Assembly (NCBI GenBank): GCA_001801885.1
Contig: MGYU01000018.1
Span: 1 to 48,940, forward strand
Reading direction: 5' to 3'
DNA length: 48,940 nt
Source: Gammaproteobacteria bacterium RIFCSPLOWO2_12_47_11
GTDB lineage: Bacteria; Pseudomonadota; Gammaproteobacteria; Eutrophobiales; Eutrophobiaceae
Shown piece by piece: positions 23,123-32,000 of the stretch; positions within the stretch are counted from its first letter, which is position 1, and each line of letters opens with the position of its first letter. The position numbers and the translations under genes are program-made. Under the pieces are notes generated by a model. It was not told where the DNA came from, made no database searches, and saw only the letters and a program-made list of their open reading frames with translations.

Positions 23123-25822
23123 ATGAAGTGGATATTCGGGTTTCTGGGACTGTATCTGGGTGCAATATTGGCGGAATGGGTTGGCGCGGCCGCCGGTTTC
23201 ATCATCGGTTTTATCGGGGGTGCGGTCCTGCAGATGAACAGCCGTCTGGGCATGCTTGAACGGGAACTCCGGACAATACGGGAAAATCTGATGGATAGCC
23301 ATGTTGACGTTAAAGATACAGATCAGCAAAAGCAACAAATCAATGAAGCTGAAATCAACCTGGAAAAACCAAATATTGGAAAGCCACCAGCCGTTGATGA
23401 TAAACCGTCTGTCCGGGATGAAATACCACAGGCGCCAGGGCTAAATACAGTAAAGGAATTTGTGGTCCCGGATTACACGGGGAAAGTGTCCGGTTATTTG
23501 AAAGAGTTTTTTACTTCCGGCAATGTTGTTGTGAAGACCGGTGTGATCATCTTGTTCTTCGGAATCGCCTTTTTGATCAGCTACGCAGTAGAGCGTAATG
23601 CTTTTCCACCCGGCTTGCGTCTGATTGCAATAGGCACCGGCGGCATCATTATGGGTGTTATGGGTTGGCGTTTGCGTGTAAAGAAACCAGCCTATGCTCT
23701 GGTTTTGCAAGGTGGCGGGACAGGCGTCTTGTTCCTGACCATCTACGCCGCCGTTAATATCTATACAATAATGTCACCATTGGCCGGATTCCTGGCCATG
23801 TTCGTACTTGTCTTGTTGTCCGGCTGGTTGGCGTGGTTGCAGAACGCACATTCACTTGCCATCTTTGCCGCTACCGGAGGTTTCCTTGCGCCGGTTTTGA
23901 ATTCTACAGGACAGGGCAGCCATGTAATCCTGTTTTCATATTATGCTTTGTTGAACGCCGGGATTTTCGGACTCGCCTGGTTCAAGGCCTGGCGGTTTCT
24001 GAACTGGCTGGGTTTTGTTTTTACCTTCGTGATAGCATCATTGTGGGGTTACCAGTATTACCAGCCCGAATATTTCAGTTCGACCCAACCTTTCCTGATC
24101 CTGTTTTTTGTTTTCTATGTGGGCATCTCGATATTATTTTCATTACGGCAGCCGCCTGTACTGAAAGGTCTGGTTGATGGATCCCTGGTGTTTGGCACAC
24201 CATTAATCGGATTCACCCTGCAAAGTGCACTCGTGGGCGATTTCCGTTATGGTCAAGCCTGGTCGGCACTGGTTATGGGGGTATTCTATCTCCTGCTGAC
24301 ACACATGCTCAGGCGTACGGTGTCGTTGAAGCTGCTGGCCGGGGCATTTCTCGCATTAGGTGTGATCTTTTCCAGTCTGACGGTGCCCTTTGTACTGGAT
24401 GGTCACTGGACAGCAACAGTCTGGGCACTTGAGGGTGCAGGAATTTACTGGATAGGCATACGCCAGCTAAGGCTGCTACCACGCCTGTTCGGGTTATTGT
24501 TGCAATTTGGCGGCGCCATCGCATTTCTGATTGCTACACAAGGTACGGGCATGGGAACTGCCGTGCTGAACGGTGCCTATATCGGCTCAGTTTTTATAGC
24601 AGTGGCGGGATTGTTTATCAGTTATGTTTTAGACCAACATAAACATAAACTTGCAGATTGGGAGCAGCCATTCAATGTGCTCCTGTTGGCCTGGGGATTG
24701 TTATGGTGGTTTGGTGCGGGCATCAACGAGATCGACAGGTATCTGCCATATCAGTATGAGTTACATGCATCGGTATTCTTTATCTCTGTCAGCGCCCTGG
24801 TTTTTTCGTTGCTGGCAAGAAAACTCAATTGGCATCCTGCGGAATCTACGTCAATCCTGCATTTGCCCGTCATTGTATTATTGCTGCTGATCTCTTTCAT
24901 TGGTGACTCCCGGGACAATCCGTTTTATAACCTGGGTTACATTGCATGGAACACGGCCATTGCCGTGCAATATTTCCTGCTCTGGTACCATGAGCGAGTG
25001 TGGTCAGCCAGGATACTGGGTCACTGGCATGCGGGCACAATGTGGTTTCTTGCCTTTTTAGTAACCTGGACCATTGCCCGGTTTGCCGGTGATGTATTTA
25101 TCGCACAAGATCTTTGGGTAAATGTCGCCTGGGGAATCATTCCTGCAATTACCATATTTATTTTGCTGTGGTTAAAAGACAAACCAAAGTGGCCGCTCCG
25201 GCCGTACAGGCAAAATTATTTATATATTGGAACGGCCCCGGTTTGTATTTATCTTGCTATGTGGGTGATCTATGCCTGTTTCCAGGAAGGCAATCCAGCA
25301 CCACTAAAATACATGCCTGTCCTTAATCCGCTGGATATCGCACAGTTATTTACCATGCTGATAATCTATGAATGGTTAAGGCAAATTAATACCGGCGAGA
25401 TCCGGAATGAATATAATTGTAATATTCATACCTTGATGTATATTCTGGCTGGCCTGGTTTTTATCTGGGTTAATTCACTGGTTGCCCATACGGTGCATTT
25501 TTATGCTGATGTCAGGTATGACTTGCATGCATTATTTAATTCATCTGTCTTTCAAACGAGCATATCAATTATCTGGACGCTGGTGGCCCTGGGGACCATG
25601 GGATTTGCAACATGGAAGGCCGCAAGAAAACCCTGGTTTGCCGGGGCCTCGTTACTTGCACTGGTCGTATTAAAGCTCTTTTTTGTCGATATGAAAGATT
25701 CAGGCACGGTTGAACAGATTGTTTCCTTTATCACGGTGGGCATATTGATGTTGATGATAGGTTATTTTTCCCCGTTACCGCCGAATGATGGGGAAACATC
25801 GGCAAGTCAGGGCAGTGTATAA
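23123..25822 (+). CDS. DUF2339 polytopic membrane protein
   Basis: A 899-residue protein. ATG 23123 is preceded by AAAGGA; an in-frame TTG six bases upstream is less likely. The first 40 residues are a Gly-rich membrane segment, followed by a soluble linker with a likely coiled coil (about 40-110), then about 24 membrane helices. The DUF2339 core starts at FFTSGNVVVKTGVIILFFGI and includes VLQGGGTGVLFLTIYAA and LAIFAATGGFLAPVL. No enzymatic or transport function is established. It stands alone between the divergent sohB and the convergent TfpX-like gene. Confidence 0.85.
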   Translation: MKWIFGFLGLYLGAILAEWVGAAAGFIIGFIGGAVLQMNSRLGMLERELRTIRENLMDSHVDVKDTDQQKQQINEAEINLEKPNIGKPPAVDDKPSVRDEIPQAPGLNTVKEFVVPDYTGKVSGYLKEFFTSGNVVVKTGVIILFFGIAFLISYAVERNAFPPGLRLIAIGTGGIIMGVMGWRLRVKKPAYALVLQGGGTGVLFLTIYAAVNIYTIMSPLAGFLAMFVLVLLSGWLAWLQNAHSLAIFAATGGFLAPVLNSTGQGSHVILFSYYALLNAGIFGLAWFKAWRFLNWLGFVFTFVIASLWGYQYYQPEYFSSTQPFLILFFVFYVGISILFSLRQPPVLKGLVDGSLVFGTPLIGFTLQSALVGDFRYGQAWSALVMGVFYLLLTHMLRRTVSLKLLAGAFLALGVIFSSLTVPFVLDGHWTATVWALEGAGIYWIGIRQLRLLPRLFGLLLQFGGAIAFLIATQGTGMGTAVLNGAYIGSVFIAVAGLFISYVLDQHKHKLADWEQPFNVLLLAWGLLWWFGAGINEIDRYLPYQYELHASVFFISVSALVFSLLARKLNWHPAESTSILHLPVIVLLLLISFIGDSRDNPFYNLGYIAWNTAIAVQYFLLWYHERVWSARILGHWHAGTMWFLAFLVTWTIARFAGDVFIAQDLWVNVAWGIIPAITIFILLWLKDKPKWPLRPYRQNYLYIGTAPVCIYLAMWVIYACFQEGNPAPLKYMPVLNPLDIAQLFTMLIIYEWLRQINTGEIRNEYNCNIHTLMYILAGLVFIWVNSLVAHTVHFYADVRYDLHALFNSSVFQTSISIIWTLVALGTMGFATWKAARKPWFAGASLLALVVLKLFFVDMKDSGTVEQIVSFITVGILMLMIGYFSPLPPNDGETSASQGSV

Positions 25823-25847
25823 TCAAGATGAATAATCGTGAATTGAC

Positions 25848-26597
25848 TTATCGCGGATCCGGAATTGAATCCATGATGACCCCGTCATGATTAAAAATGA
25901 GCAGTGAATTCCCGTATTTTCCCTGAAATGGAACAAAGGCCAGTTCACCATCTTTATAATTATTGTTTTTCAGATAATCTTCTTTAATGTGCAGGAATTT
26001 TTCGGGTGGGTTTTCCATGTTTTCCAGGGAGGCCATAAACAGTTTTTCTATATGTTGTTTTATGGGTTCCATAAGAAAAAATAATTTTGCAGAAATAATT
26101 CCTTCCATAAATTCATAGGCAAATGCACCTGCCTGTTCTTCCTCGGTGACGGCAGCCCGTGCATATACAACAGGTGGTTTACCAGTGTCCATTGCCTGTA
26201 TATCGATGGGTGATTTTTCCTGCAAAGTCAGTTCTTCTTCAAGTACGGGATAGATTACGCCGTCCGATAATGACAACGCAACCGGACGCTGGGAATGTAC
26301 AGCGAATGCGCCCCAGGTAAATGCGCTGATTTGAATAATTCCGATCATGCATAAATCAAATATGATCGCTTTCAGTGATTTCCCGGGATTGAATAATAAT
26401 AGTGTCAGAAATGGTCCAAGGACGAAGTCGACAAACAGCATGATTCTGATCCCCTGCCAGCCGCCATTAACAGTAAAATGGGGCTTGGGATACCAGTGCA
26501 ACAATATGTAATAAAGAATGATTAAGAATGCAATGGCGCTGACGGAAAGATGAACAGAAAACGCCTTTAGCCGGATCGGGGTAGATTTGTTTGCCAT
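25848..26597 (-). CDS. TfpX/TfpZ-family type IV pilin accessory-like protein
   Basis: A 249-residue protein with about four N-terminal membrane helices (18-120) and a soluble C-terminal half. Family markers are HWYPKPHFTVNGGWQG, FVDFVLGPFLTLLLFNPGKS and the AFAVHSQRP turn. In type IV pilus systems TfpX/TfpZ modulate surface assembly of a specific pilin and sit next to the pilin gene. No pilin or pilus gene is in this window, so this is an orphan member. The C-terminal domain (about 130-249) has no motif I recognise. Confidence 0.8.
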   Translation of the reverse strand: MANKSTPIRLKAFSVHLSVSAIAFLIILYYILLHWYPKPHFTVNGGWQGIRIMLFVDFVLGPFLTLLLFNPGKSLKAIIFDLCMIGIIQISAFTWGAFAVHSQRPVALSLSDGVIYPVLEEELTLQEKSPIDIQAMDTGKPPVVYARAAVTEEEQAGAFAYEFMEGIISAKLFFLMEPIKQHIEKLFMASLENMENPPEKFLHIKEDYLKNNNYKDGELAFVPFQGKYGNSLLIFNHDGVIMDSIPDPR

Positions 26598-26775
26598 AAA
26601 TAATGCTAATCGAAAATATCCTGAATATTTTTAAGCTAATTATGCAAAGAAAACGCAACCTGTCAACAGCATGCCGGTTGTATATAGCGGATATAAAATT
26701 ACTGTAACATTGAAACCACTATCAGATTTAAACTATGTATCAGGAATGCGGGCAGTATCCGGGAAGACAGAATAC

Positions 26776-27405
26776 TTATTCGTTATTTGATGTAATTTTT
26801 TCCAGTTCCTTGCGCCGGTATTCAATTACCTGGGTAAACGCCATTGCGACGCGGGGGACATTCTCAAAGTAGTGTGTCAGGTCCTCATATTTCGCCTTGA
26901 GTAATATTGCCGGATGAATCGCGCGTACAGACGCATTTCTCCGGCCACCTGAAAAATAACCCATTTCACCGATAGGTTCACCTTCACCGACCTGTGCTAT
27001 GGGAAATTCATTGCCTGCATTATCTACTCTGTAAACCTCCACCAGCCCGGATCCAATAACATACATAGACGGATCTTCTTCCCCCTGCATGATAAATTGT
27101 TCACCCGGGGCAACATTTACCTCCGTAAAATATTTACTCAGTGCGGAAAGTTCAGTTTTGGTTAACGAAGCAAATACCGGACAGCCCGCCAGCCGGGCAA
27201 TACGCTGGTTACGCAGGCTGTTATCAAGTTCGTCTTTGGTAATAATGCCCTGCTCGAGCAGAATTTCACCGATAGGTTTAAGCTGACCACTGCTGGCATA
27301 GGTTGAGATTTGTTTTTCTACGGCATTACTGATGGCGCCTTTGGACACCACCAGAAAGTCTCCCAGTTTCCTGGGGTCAGGTTTTTTGGGTTCTATATCA
27401 GTCAC
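26776..27405 (-). CDS. Cyclic-nucleotide-binding domain protein
   Basis: A 209-residue soluble protein. Residues 1-65 form a small helical region with LKPIGEILLEQGIITKDELD, a motif also seen at the start of two-component and secretion ATPase N-domains (T2SSE_N-like). Residues about 75-195 form a CRP-like cNMP domain: VAPGEQFIMQGEEDPSMYVI, GEPIGEMGYFSGGRRNASVR; the phosphate-binding loop keeps Gly-Glu and the Arg. There is no DNA-binding domain at the C-terminus, so it is more likely a signal sensor with a protein partner than a transcription factor. Confidence 0.83.
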   Translation of the reverse strand: MTDIEPKKPDPRKLGDFLVVSKGAISNAVEKQISTYASSGQLKPIGEILLEQGIITKDELDNSLRNQRIARLAGCPVFASLTKTELSALSKYFTEVNVAPGEQFIMQGEEDPSMYVIGSGLVEVYRVDNAGNEFPIAQVGEGEPIGEMGYFSGGRRNASVRAIHPAILLKAKYEDLTHYFENVPRVAMAFTQVIEYRRKELEKITSNNE

Positions 27406-27488
27406 AGTTGTGTCACCCGGAAGATTGGATTATTAATCAGGATATTAGGTTAATGGTCAGTTTCAGGCAATGAAATTAGTCCGGATTC

Positions 27489-28070
27489 CTATCTTTTTAC
27501 ATATTGATCCCGGTAGGACCGGGCCAGATCTTGCGCCTCTTTGAGTTGTTCCGGACTTAAGTTAGCACTGACCCTGTCGAGAGTGATCTTGGCGTCAGTG
27601 ATACCTTGTTCCAGCGCTATCGTTAACCAGGCATAGGCCTTGATGTCATTCTGCTGAACAGCCAGGCCTGCAGCATACATTTCGCCTAACCGGAATTGTG
27701 CGTTGGCAAATCCTTTTTTGGCAGACCGGCCAAACCAGTTGATGGCTTTGCGATCGTCCTTTTCAGTCCCCAGTCCGTTCAGATACAACAAGCCGATTTT
27801 ATATTCTGCATCAGGCCGTCCGTATTTTGCCGCCCTCTGAAACCATTTGAAAGCTTCAGTATAATCCTGCGGGACACCGTGCCCCGCAGAATACATGGAG
27901 CCCAGGGCATACATGGCCCTGTGATCGCCATTTTTCGCCAGTGGCAGGAATTCCTTAGCGGCAGTTTCGTAATCGCCCTGTTTGTAGGCCTCACCGCCAC
28001 TTTTAAAATCGGCGTATGCCTGAAATGAAAAACACAGGAGGATAATAACGGTAAATATTTTATTCAGCAT
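27489..28070 (-). CDS. Exported Sel1-repeat protein
   Basis: A 193-residue protein with a signal peptide (TVIILLCFSFQAYAD, cleavage near residue 20). Four Sel1-like repeats cover about 25-165: YETAAKEFLPLAKNGDHRAM, ALGSMYSAGHGVPQDYTEAF, IGLLYLNGLGTEKDDRKAIN and FRLGEMYAAGLAVQQNDIKA. The last helix (ANLSPEQLKEAQDLARSYRD) is the usual cap. It is likely a periplasmic scaffold; the partner is unknown. It resembles the larger Sel1 protein at 1-1459 in repeat type but not in tail. Confidence 0.88.
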   Translation of the reverse strand: MLNKIFTVIILLCFSFQAYADFKSGGEAYKQGDYETAAKEFLPLAKNGDHRAMYALGSMYSAGHGVPQDYTEAFKWFQRAAKYGRPDAEYKIGLLYLNGLGTEKDDRKAINWFGRSAKKGFANAQFRLGEMYAAGLAVQQNDIKAYAWLTIALEQGITDAKITLDRVSANLSPEQLKEAQDLARSYRDQYVKR

Positions 28071-28130
28071 GGCCAGGTCAGTTGAATGATTATTTCGAAC
28101 TCACTACGAAATTCTATCAGAAAGATAAAT

Positions 28131-28274
28131 TCTCCCCCTTGGAGGGGGAGGGTATGGGTGGGGGTAGAATACCCATAGTCTGGAATACACCCCCATCCTG
28201 GCCTCGGCTTTGGCTCCTGCATCGCTCTACCGGCTCCATCCATGGAGTCGTCCCCCCTGAAAAGGGGAAGGAAC
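28131..28274. repeat. GC-rich palindromic intergenic repeat with hairpin copy 3
   Basis: The element begins with the hairpin CTCCCCC-TTGGA-GGGGGAG (28132-28150), continues with a GGGTGGGGG stretch whose complement CACCCCCATCC occurs about 40 bases on, contains the third 27-nt hairpin copy at 28227-28253 (CTACCGGCTCC to GGAGTCGTCC), and ends with TCCCCCCTGAAAAGGGGA. A related G-rich element occurs at 47768-47806. It fills the 284-bp gap between two minus-strand genes and may act as a transcript end or processing site. Confidence 0.7.
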
Positions 28275-28354
28275 TTATCTGGTTTATCGCATAAAGTTCA
28301 TTACATGATTAAGCATAGCCTAAAACAGGCGCCTGTGCGAAATCCTGGCAAATT

Positions 28355-29482
28355 TCACGAACGGATATTTTTTCTCACATAGCTATAAGTCACGGTTGAC
28401 TTGCCTTTGGCCGGAACGTTCAATTCAAACTCGATTTCTTTTGAATTGACGAGTTTGAAATCGTGGGAGCTCTTTTTGATGTCCCATTCATCCTGCATGG
28501 GCTCGATGACCTTCAGGGTGGCAGGTGCGTCCTTGAAATTTTCTATCTCAATCCGAATCTCCTCATTGCTGTCATAGAGAACAATATGGTCATTCCGGTT
28601 ACGCCTGATATTACTGCGCTCTTCGGTAACTTTGTGTTGTGTTACAGACAGATCCCGGCTGTCACCAATGTGCAGGGTCATTTTTTGACCGACAGGTGTG
28701 AAACCGGCCATATCTTCACCCAGGAATATGGTGCTTGTGCCGGCATCGTTCTGGTAGATACGGGCCTTACCACCCCATAAGGCATGTTGCCCAAGCTGGT
28801 TATTTTTCATATTTTCAAGTTCATAAGAGACAGGTATGCCCGGGGTTTGCTTTTCCTTTTCAGGTTCCCAGGGATGTATGCCGGCATTGAAAATAAATAT
28901 TTTCCTGATTTTGAGATTACCGGTTTCAAAAAACAACATGCGCCGGGTTTCACCATCCAGAATGCTTTTTTCAAAATCATTTCCGTAGTCAAGCTGAAAC
29001 AAGGCTGAGTCAAAGGACTCGCCGGAGAAATTTCTAAGCACGAGATAGGAAGACAGATCCAGTTTGTTTTCCTGATGATTGGTTTTTGCTTCATAGGTAA
29101 TAACACGATCGATATTCGACAACAGATAACTGATCCTGATTTTCTCCTGTTGATTGTCAGGACTGAATATCTCCCAGACCAATGCCTGTTCATTGGGTGG
29201 GTAGCTGACATTAATCAGCCGGGTGCTGTCTGGATGTTGCAATATGGTGAGACGGAGGGAATCCGGGTCGATATGCACGCCTTTCCAGGAAAAATCGATC
29301 TGGTTGACCCCTTTGTGCAGGGACAAGGTCCGTTCTTCCTGTATCAGGGTAACGTCCGGATGATCGAGACGGATAATAGTATTCTCCCTTTCAGGCAATG
29401 CCACCAGTTTGGTGCGTGCTGTTGCCGGGTTGGTGAGCGATAAACCCGATATTAATAAAATAGCGATATAAATGTTTTTCAT
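28355..29482 (-). CDS. DUF4139-type exported protein, paralogue A
   Basis: A 375-residue protein with signal peptide (AILLISGLSLTNPATA). The C-terminal DUF4139-like part is clear: TSTIFLGEDMAGFTPVGQKM, GDSRDLSVTQHKVTEERS, NEEIRIEIENFKDAPATLKV and FELNVPAKGKSTVTYSYVR. The N-terminal VTLIQEERTLSLHKGVNQID followed by a FSWKGVHIDPDSLRL strand matches its neighbour at 29567-30925. Such proteins are predicted beta-sandwich surface or periplasmic proteins of unknown role. It follows the longer paralogue by 84 bases on the same strand, as a tandem duplication and operon. Confidence 0.8.
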   Translation of the reverse strand: MKNIYIAILLISGLSLTNPATARTKLVALPERENTIIRLDHPDVTLIQEERTLSLHKGVNQIDFSWKGVHIDPDSLRLTILQHPDSTRLINVSYPPNEQALVWEIFSPDNQQEKIRISYLLSNIDRVITYEAKTNHQENKLDLSSYLVLRNFSGESFDSALFQLDYGNDFEKSILDGETRRMLFFETGNLKIRKIFIFNAGIHPWEPEKEKQTPGIPVSYELENMKNNQLGQHALWGGKARIYQNDAGTSTIFLGEDMAGFTPVGQKMTLHIGDSRDLSVTQHKVTEERSNIRRNRNDHIVLYDSNEEIRIEIENFKDAPATLKVIEPMQDEWDIKKSSHDFKLVNSKEIEFELNVPAKGKSTVTYSYVRKNIRS

Positions 29483-29566
29483 TTCAATACTCCTCAGGGC
29501 TATCCGGTTTGTCTGTCATTTTTTGAAATCGAGAAAACTGATACCTGCCATTGAACATTGCTTTCA

Positions 29567-30925
29567 TCAGTGATTGGCATTCTGACGTTCACCTTCCAGA
29601 TAGGTGATGTCATAGGCCAGGGTAGTGTTGCTGTAGGCAGCGATATCAAGTGTGTATTTCACTGTATCAATGTCCACCCTTTCAAACTTGCCTTTGTTCC
29701 CTTCCTGATTATTTATCTTCCAGTATGGCGTGTTGAAGTTACGGAACACCTCGATCTTGATCGGCAAGTCGCGATTATTTTCCACCTTGATTTCCCATTG
29801 CTGGATGCGGTCAAAACCGGAGATGTCACCATGACGGTTGAATCGATAGTTTTCTGATTTTTCAGACATCAACACCGGATCAATCTTCACATCACGGGCC
29901 GCACCAAAATCCAGTTCGACCTCCTGGTCAACCGGGATATATTTACTGGGTACATGGCCGATATAGGCGAGTTGCTGATCCTTGCTGACATGTTTGAAAA
30001 TCTTGATATCGCCATCCGGCAGAGGTTCCTTGCCAAGTTGATGTACGGTATCGTTCCTGAAAATAACTAATCGTTGTGTGGATTTTCCGTAGCGTTCTTC
30101 TTCATAACGGTAAAGATTCTGTACTGGTATTTTGTCCACGCTGAACGAGGGCAGGCGCTTGCCCCAGCCATCGGGAATATTCTCTGTGCCTTCTATTGTG
30201 TACAGAAAATATTCTGATAATCCTTCCTTAATGATGGATTTGACCTCCATGCTGGCTGCAGCCTTGGCCATATCCTCGGCAACACCCAGGGCACGGTAGG
30301 CATCCAGTCTCACATCAGATTCACTTCTTGTCAGTGGCAGGTATTGCGGTGTTCCCGGACGGTTGTAAGGTGAATCTCTTCCAGCCAGCGCCATGATTTC
30401 ATCCAGTAAGTGTATCGTTCCTACGATCACACGTGTTGATGCATTCTCGTAATCTTCACCGCTGTGATTCTGGATAGTGACATAGGCATCCAGATGCATG
30501 TGCCGTTCGTCCTTCGACAACGTGCCCATGTAGAAGGCCCGCCAGTTCAGTCCGGAGGTAAAGAAAGTGATTTCAACAGCAACAGGCCCGTCAATTTCCG
30601 ACTCAATACTCCACACTGCACTGCCGGTAATATTGGCAGGGAAATTGACCTCCAACAGACGTACCTTGCTTTCATTGCCGGGGGCATAAAGTTGCACAGA
30701 GGTTGGATCAATAAGCGTATTCTCCCAACCGAATTCCAGACGATTAAGGCCTTTCTTCAATATGAGTGTGCGTTGTTCTCGCACCAGGGTCAGATCGGCT
30801 GAGTTGTATATGGTCAGTTGGGTCTTGTCCCGTGCAGGTAATGTCACCAAATCGATCTTCGCATCAACAGCAGTAGACCAAACCAGCAAACCAGTGAGCA
30901 GTAAATAGAGGGGTTTCCGCAGCAT
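29567..30925 (-). CDS. DUF4139-type exported protein, paralogue B
   Basis: A 452-residue protein with signal peptide (YLLLTGLLVWSTAVDA). Its N-terminus LTLVREQRTLILKKGLNRLE and FGWENTLIDPTSVQLYAPG parallel the downstream paralogue, and the middle shows TFFTSGLNWRAFYMGTLSKD and AYVTIQNHSGEDYENASTRV, the DUF4139 strand pattern. The C-terminal third (QWEIKVENNRDLPIKIEVFR, VKYTLDIAAYSNTTLAYDIT) ends like that family. It contains an extra 100-residue segment (about 170-270) absent from the shorter paralogue. First gene of the pair. Confidence 0.8.
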   Translation of the reverse strand: MLRKPLYLLLTGLLVWSTAVDAKIDLVTLPARDKTQLTIYNSADLTLVREQRTLILKKGLNRLEFGWENTLIDPTSVQLYAPGNESKVRLLEVNFPANITGSAVWSIESEIDGPVAVEITFFTSGLNWRAFYMGTLSKDERHMHLDAYVTIQNHSGEDYENASTRVIVGTIHLLDEIMALAGRDSPYNRPGTPQYLPLTRSESDVRLDAYRALGVAEDMAKAAASMEVKSIIKEGLSEYFLYTIEGTENIPDGWGKRLPSFSVDKIPVQNLYRYEEERYGKSTQRLVIFRNDTVHQLGKEPLPDGDIKIFKHVSKDQQLAYIGHVPSKYIPVDQEVELDFGAARDVKIDPVLMSEKSENYRFNRHGDISGFDRIQQWEIKVENNRDLPIKIEVFRNFNTPYWKINNQEGNKGKFERVDIDTVKYTLDIAAYSNTTLAYDITYLEGERQNANH

Positions 30926-31111
30926 GTTCTAGTTCCCGTAAAAGATTGTGATGCCGCTGTAAACGGAATGGATTTGAAAAAGGGTTAAATCGGGTAGAAA
31001 ATTTTGTAAGAATTGTGGAATCTCTGAATTGCCTTAACTACTATTGTTATACCTGCCCATATTCAGAACTTAACATTGATGGACGCCTTTTTACCTAATA
31101 CGGGATACAAA

Positions 31112-31303
31112 ATGAATCTGCTCGAAGAACAACAGCTATCATGCCCTTATTGTGGTGAGTGTATTACCGTGTTAATTGATTGTTCACTTGCAGAGCAGTC
31201 TTATATCGAGGATTGCCAGGTATGTTGCCAGCCGATAGTGCTGGATGTGACGATCAACGATGAAAATGAAATCAGCGTAATACCCAGATGTGAGAATATT
31301 TGA
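31112..31303 (+). CDS. CPxCG-motif small zinc-ribbon protein
   Basis: A 63-residue protein. Two cysteine pairs, CPYCGE near residue 12 and CQVCCQP near 39, with YIEDC before the second, fit the Cys-rich CPXCG family (a one-knuckle zinc ribbon). I start at ATG 31112 because the family begins close to MNLLEEQQLSCPYCGE; an ATG at 31079 would add 11 unrelated residues. The acidic C-terminus (INDENEISV) is also typical. Molecular role unknown. Confidence 0.82.
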   Translation: MNLLEEQQLSCPYCGECITVLIDCSLAEQSYIEDCQVCCQPIVLDVTINDENEISVIPRCENI

Positions 31304-31410
31304 TTGGAGACTACGAAATAAAAATTTTATTCTGCCCCATAATATTTATAATCATTTAAACGAACGGAACATGTCTTACTCTTACAAATATTTGGATATA
31401 TACTCTGGAC

Positions 31411-31641
31411 ATGAAAGAGAATTATCAGGAATTGGAAAAACAGGCGCGGGCCTTGAGCTTCCGGCAAAAAGCAGCGCTTGCGCGTACCTTGATTGAAGAT
31501 CTGGATTCGACTGAAGATGGTCAAATTGAAGATTTGTGGATCGAGGAGGCACAAAGGCGGTATGAAGCGTACCTCACTGGTAATTTGGAGGCTGTTCCAG
31601 GGCAGGAAGCTATGCAGAGGGCCCGCCAGCATTTGAAATGA
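31411..31641 (+). CDS. Addiction-module antitoxin (PF09720 type)
   Basis: A 76-residue helical protein: LEKQARALSFRQKAALARTL, then IEDLDSTEDGQIEDLWIEEA and QRRYEAYLTGNLEAVPGQEA. This is the unstable antitoxin family (Unstab_antitox) paired with ParE/RelE toxins. The stop overlaps the toxin start by an ATGA junction at 31638-31641, so the two are translationally coupled. The antitoxin frame is intact while the toxin is not, which leaves a harmless remnant module. Confidence 0.83.
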   Translation: MKENYQELEKQARALSFRQKAALARTLIEDLDSTEDGQIEDLWIEEAQRRYEAYLTGNLEAVPGQEAMQRARQHLK

Positions 31642-31938
31642 CTGGTTACCGGTTTCTTCCTCCGGCAGAAGAGGAGATGACGGAAGCGGCACAATTTTAT
31701 GAAGATGCAGCCAATGGCCTTGGTAATGAATTCCTTGATGATGTACAACAGAGTTATCGATAGACTTTGTGACCACCCAAAATTGGGCGAGATAGTATCC
31801 GGAAATTTACGTCATAGTCTGCTCTCCCGGTTTCCATTCATTTTAATTTACTCAATCGAACCCGAGGGTATTTTAATCGTTGCAGTCGCCCATCAACGCA
31901 GGAAGCCGGGTTATTGGGAAACCCGTGTCACTCCATAG
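31638..31938 (+). pseudogene. RelE/ParE-type toxin broken by frameshift
   Basis: From ATG 31638 the frame gives MTGYRFLPPAEEEMTEAAQF then YEDAANGLGNEFLDDVQQ and hits TAG at 31764-31766 after 42 codons. The rest of the toxin continues in another frame: VIDRLCDHPKLGEIVSGNLR, HSLLSRFPFILIYSIEPEG and AVAHQRRKPGYW, ending at 31938. Removing one base near 31752-31755 (after CAACAG) would rejoin the halves as DDVQQVIDRL, the ParE pattern. The C-terminal RFPFILIY and HQRRKP are ParE/RelE hallmarks. The frameshift predicts a non-functional toxin unless the assembly is wrong. Confidence 0.82.
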
Positions 31939-32000
31939 CATGACCATCACCAATCAATGAGCTATGCTTGTCAAATAACAAAAATTGTATGGGGATTGTT

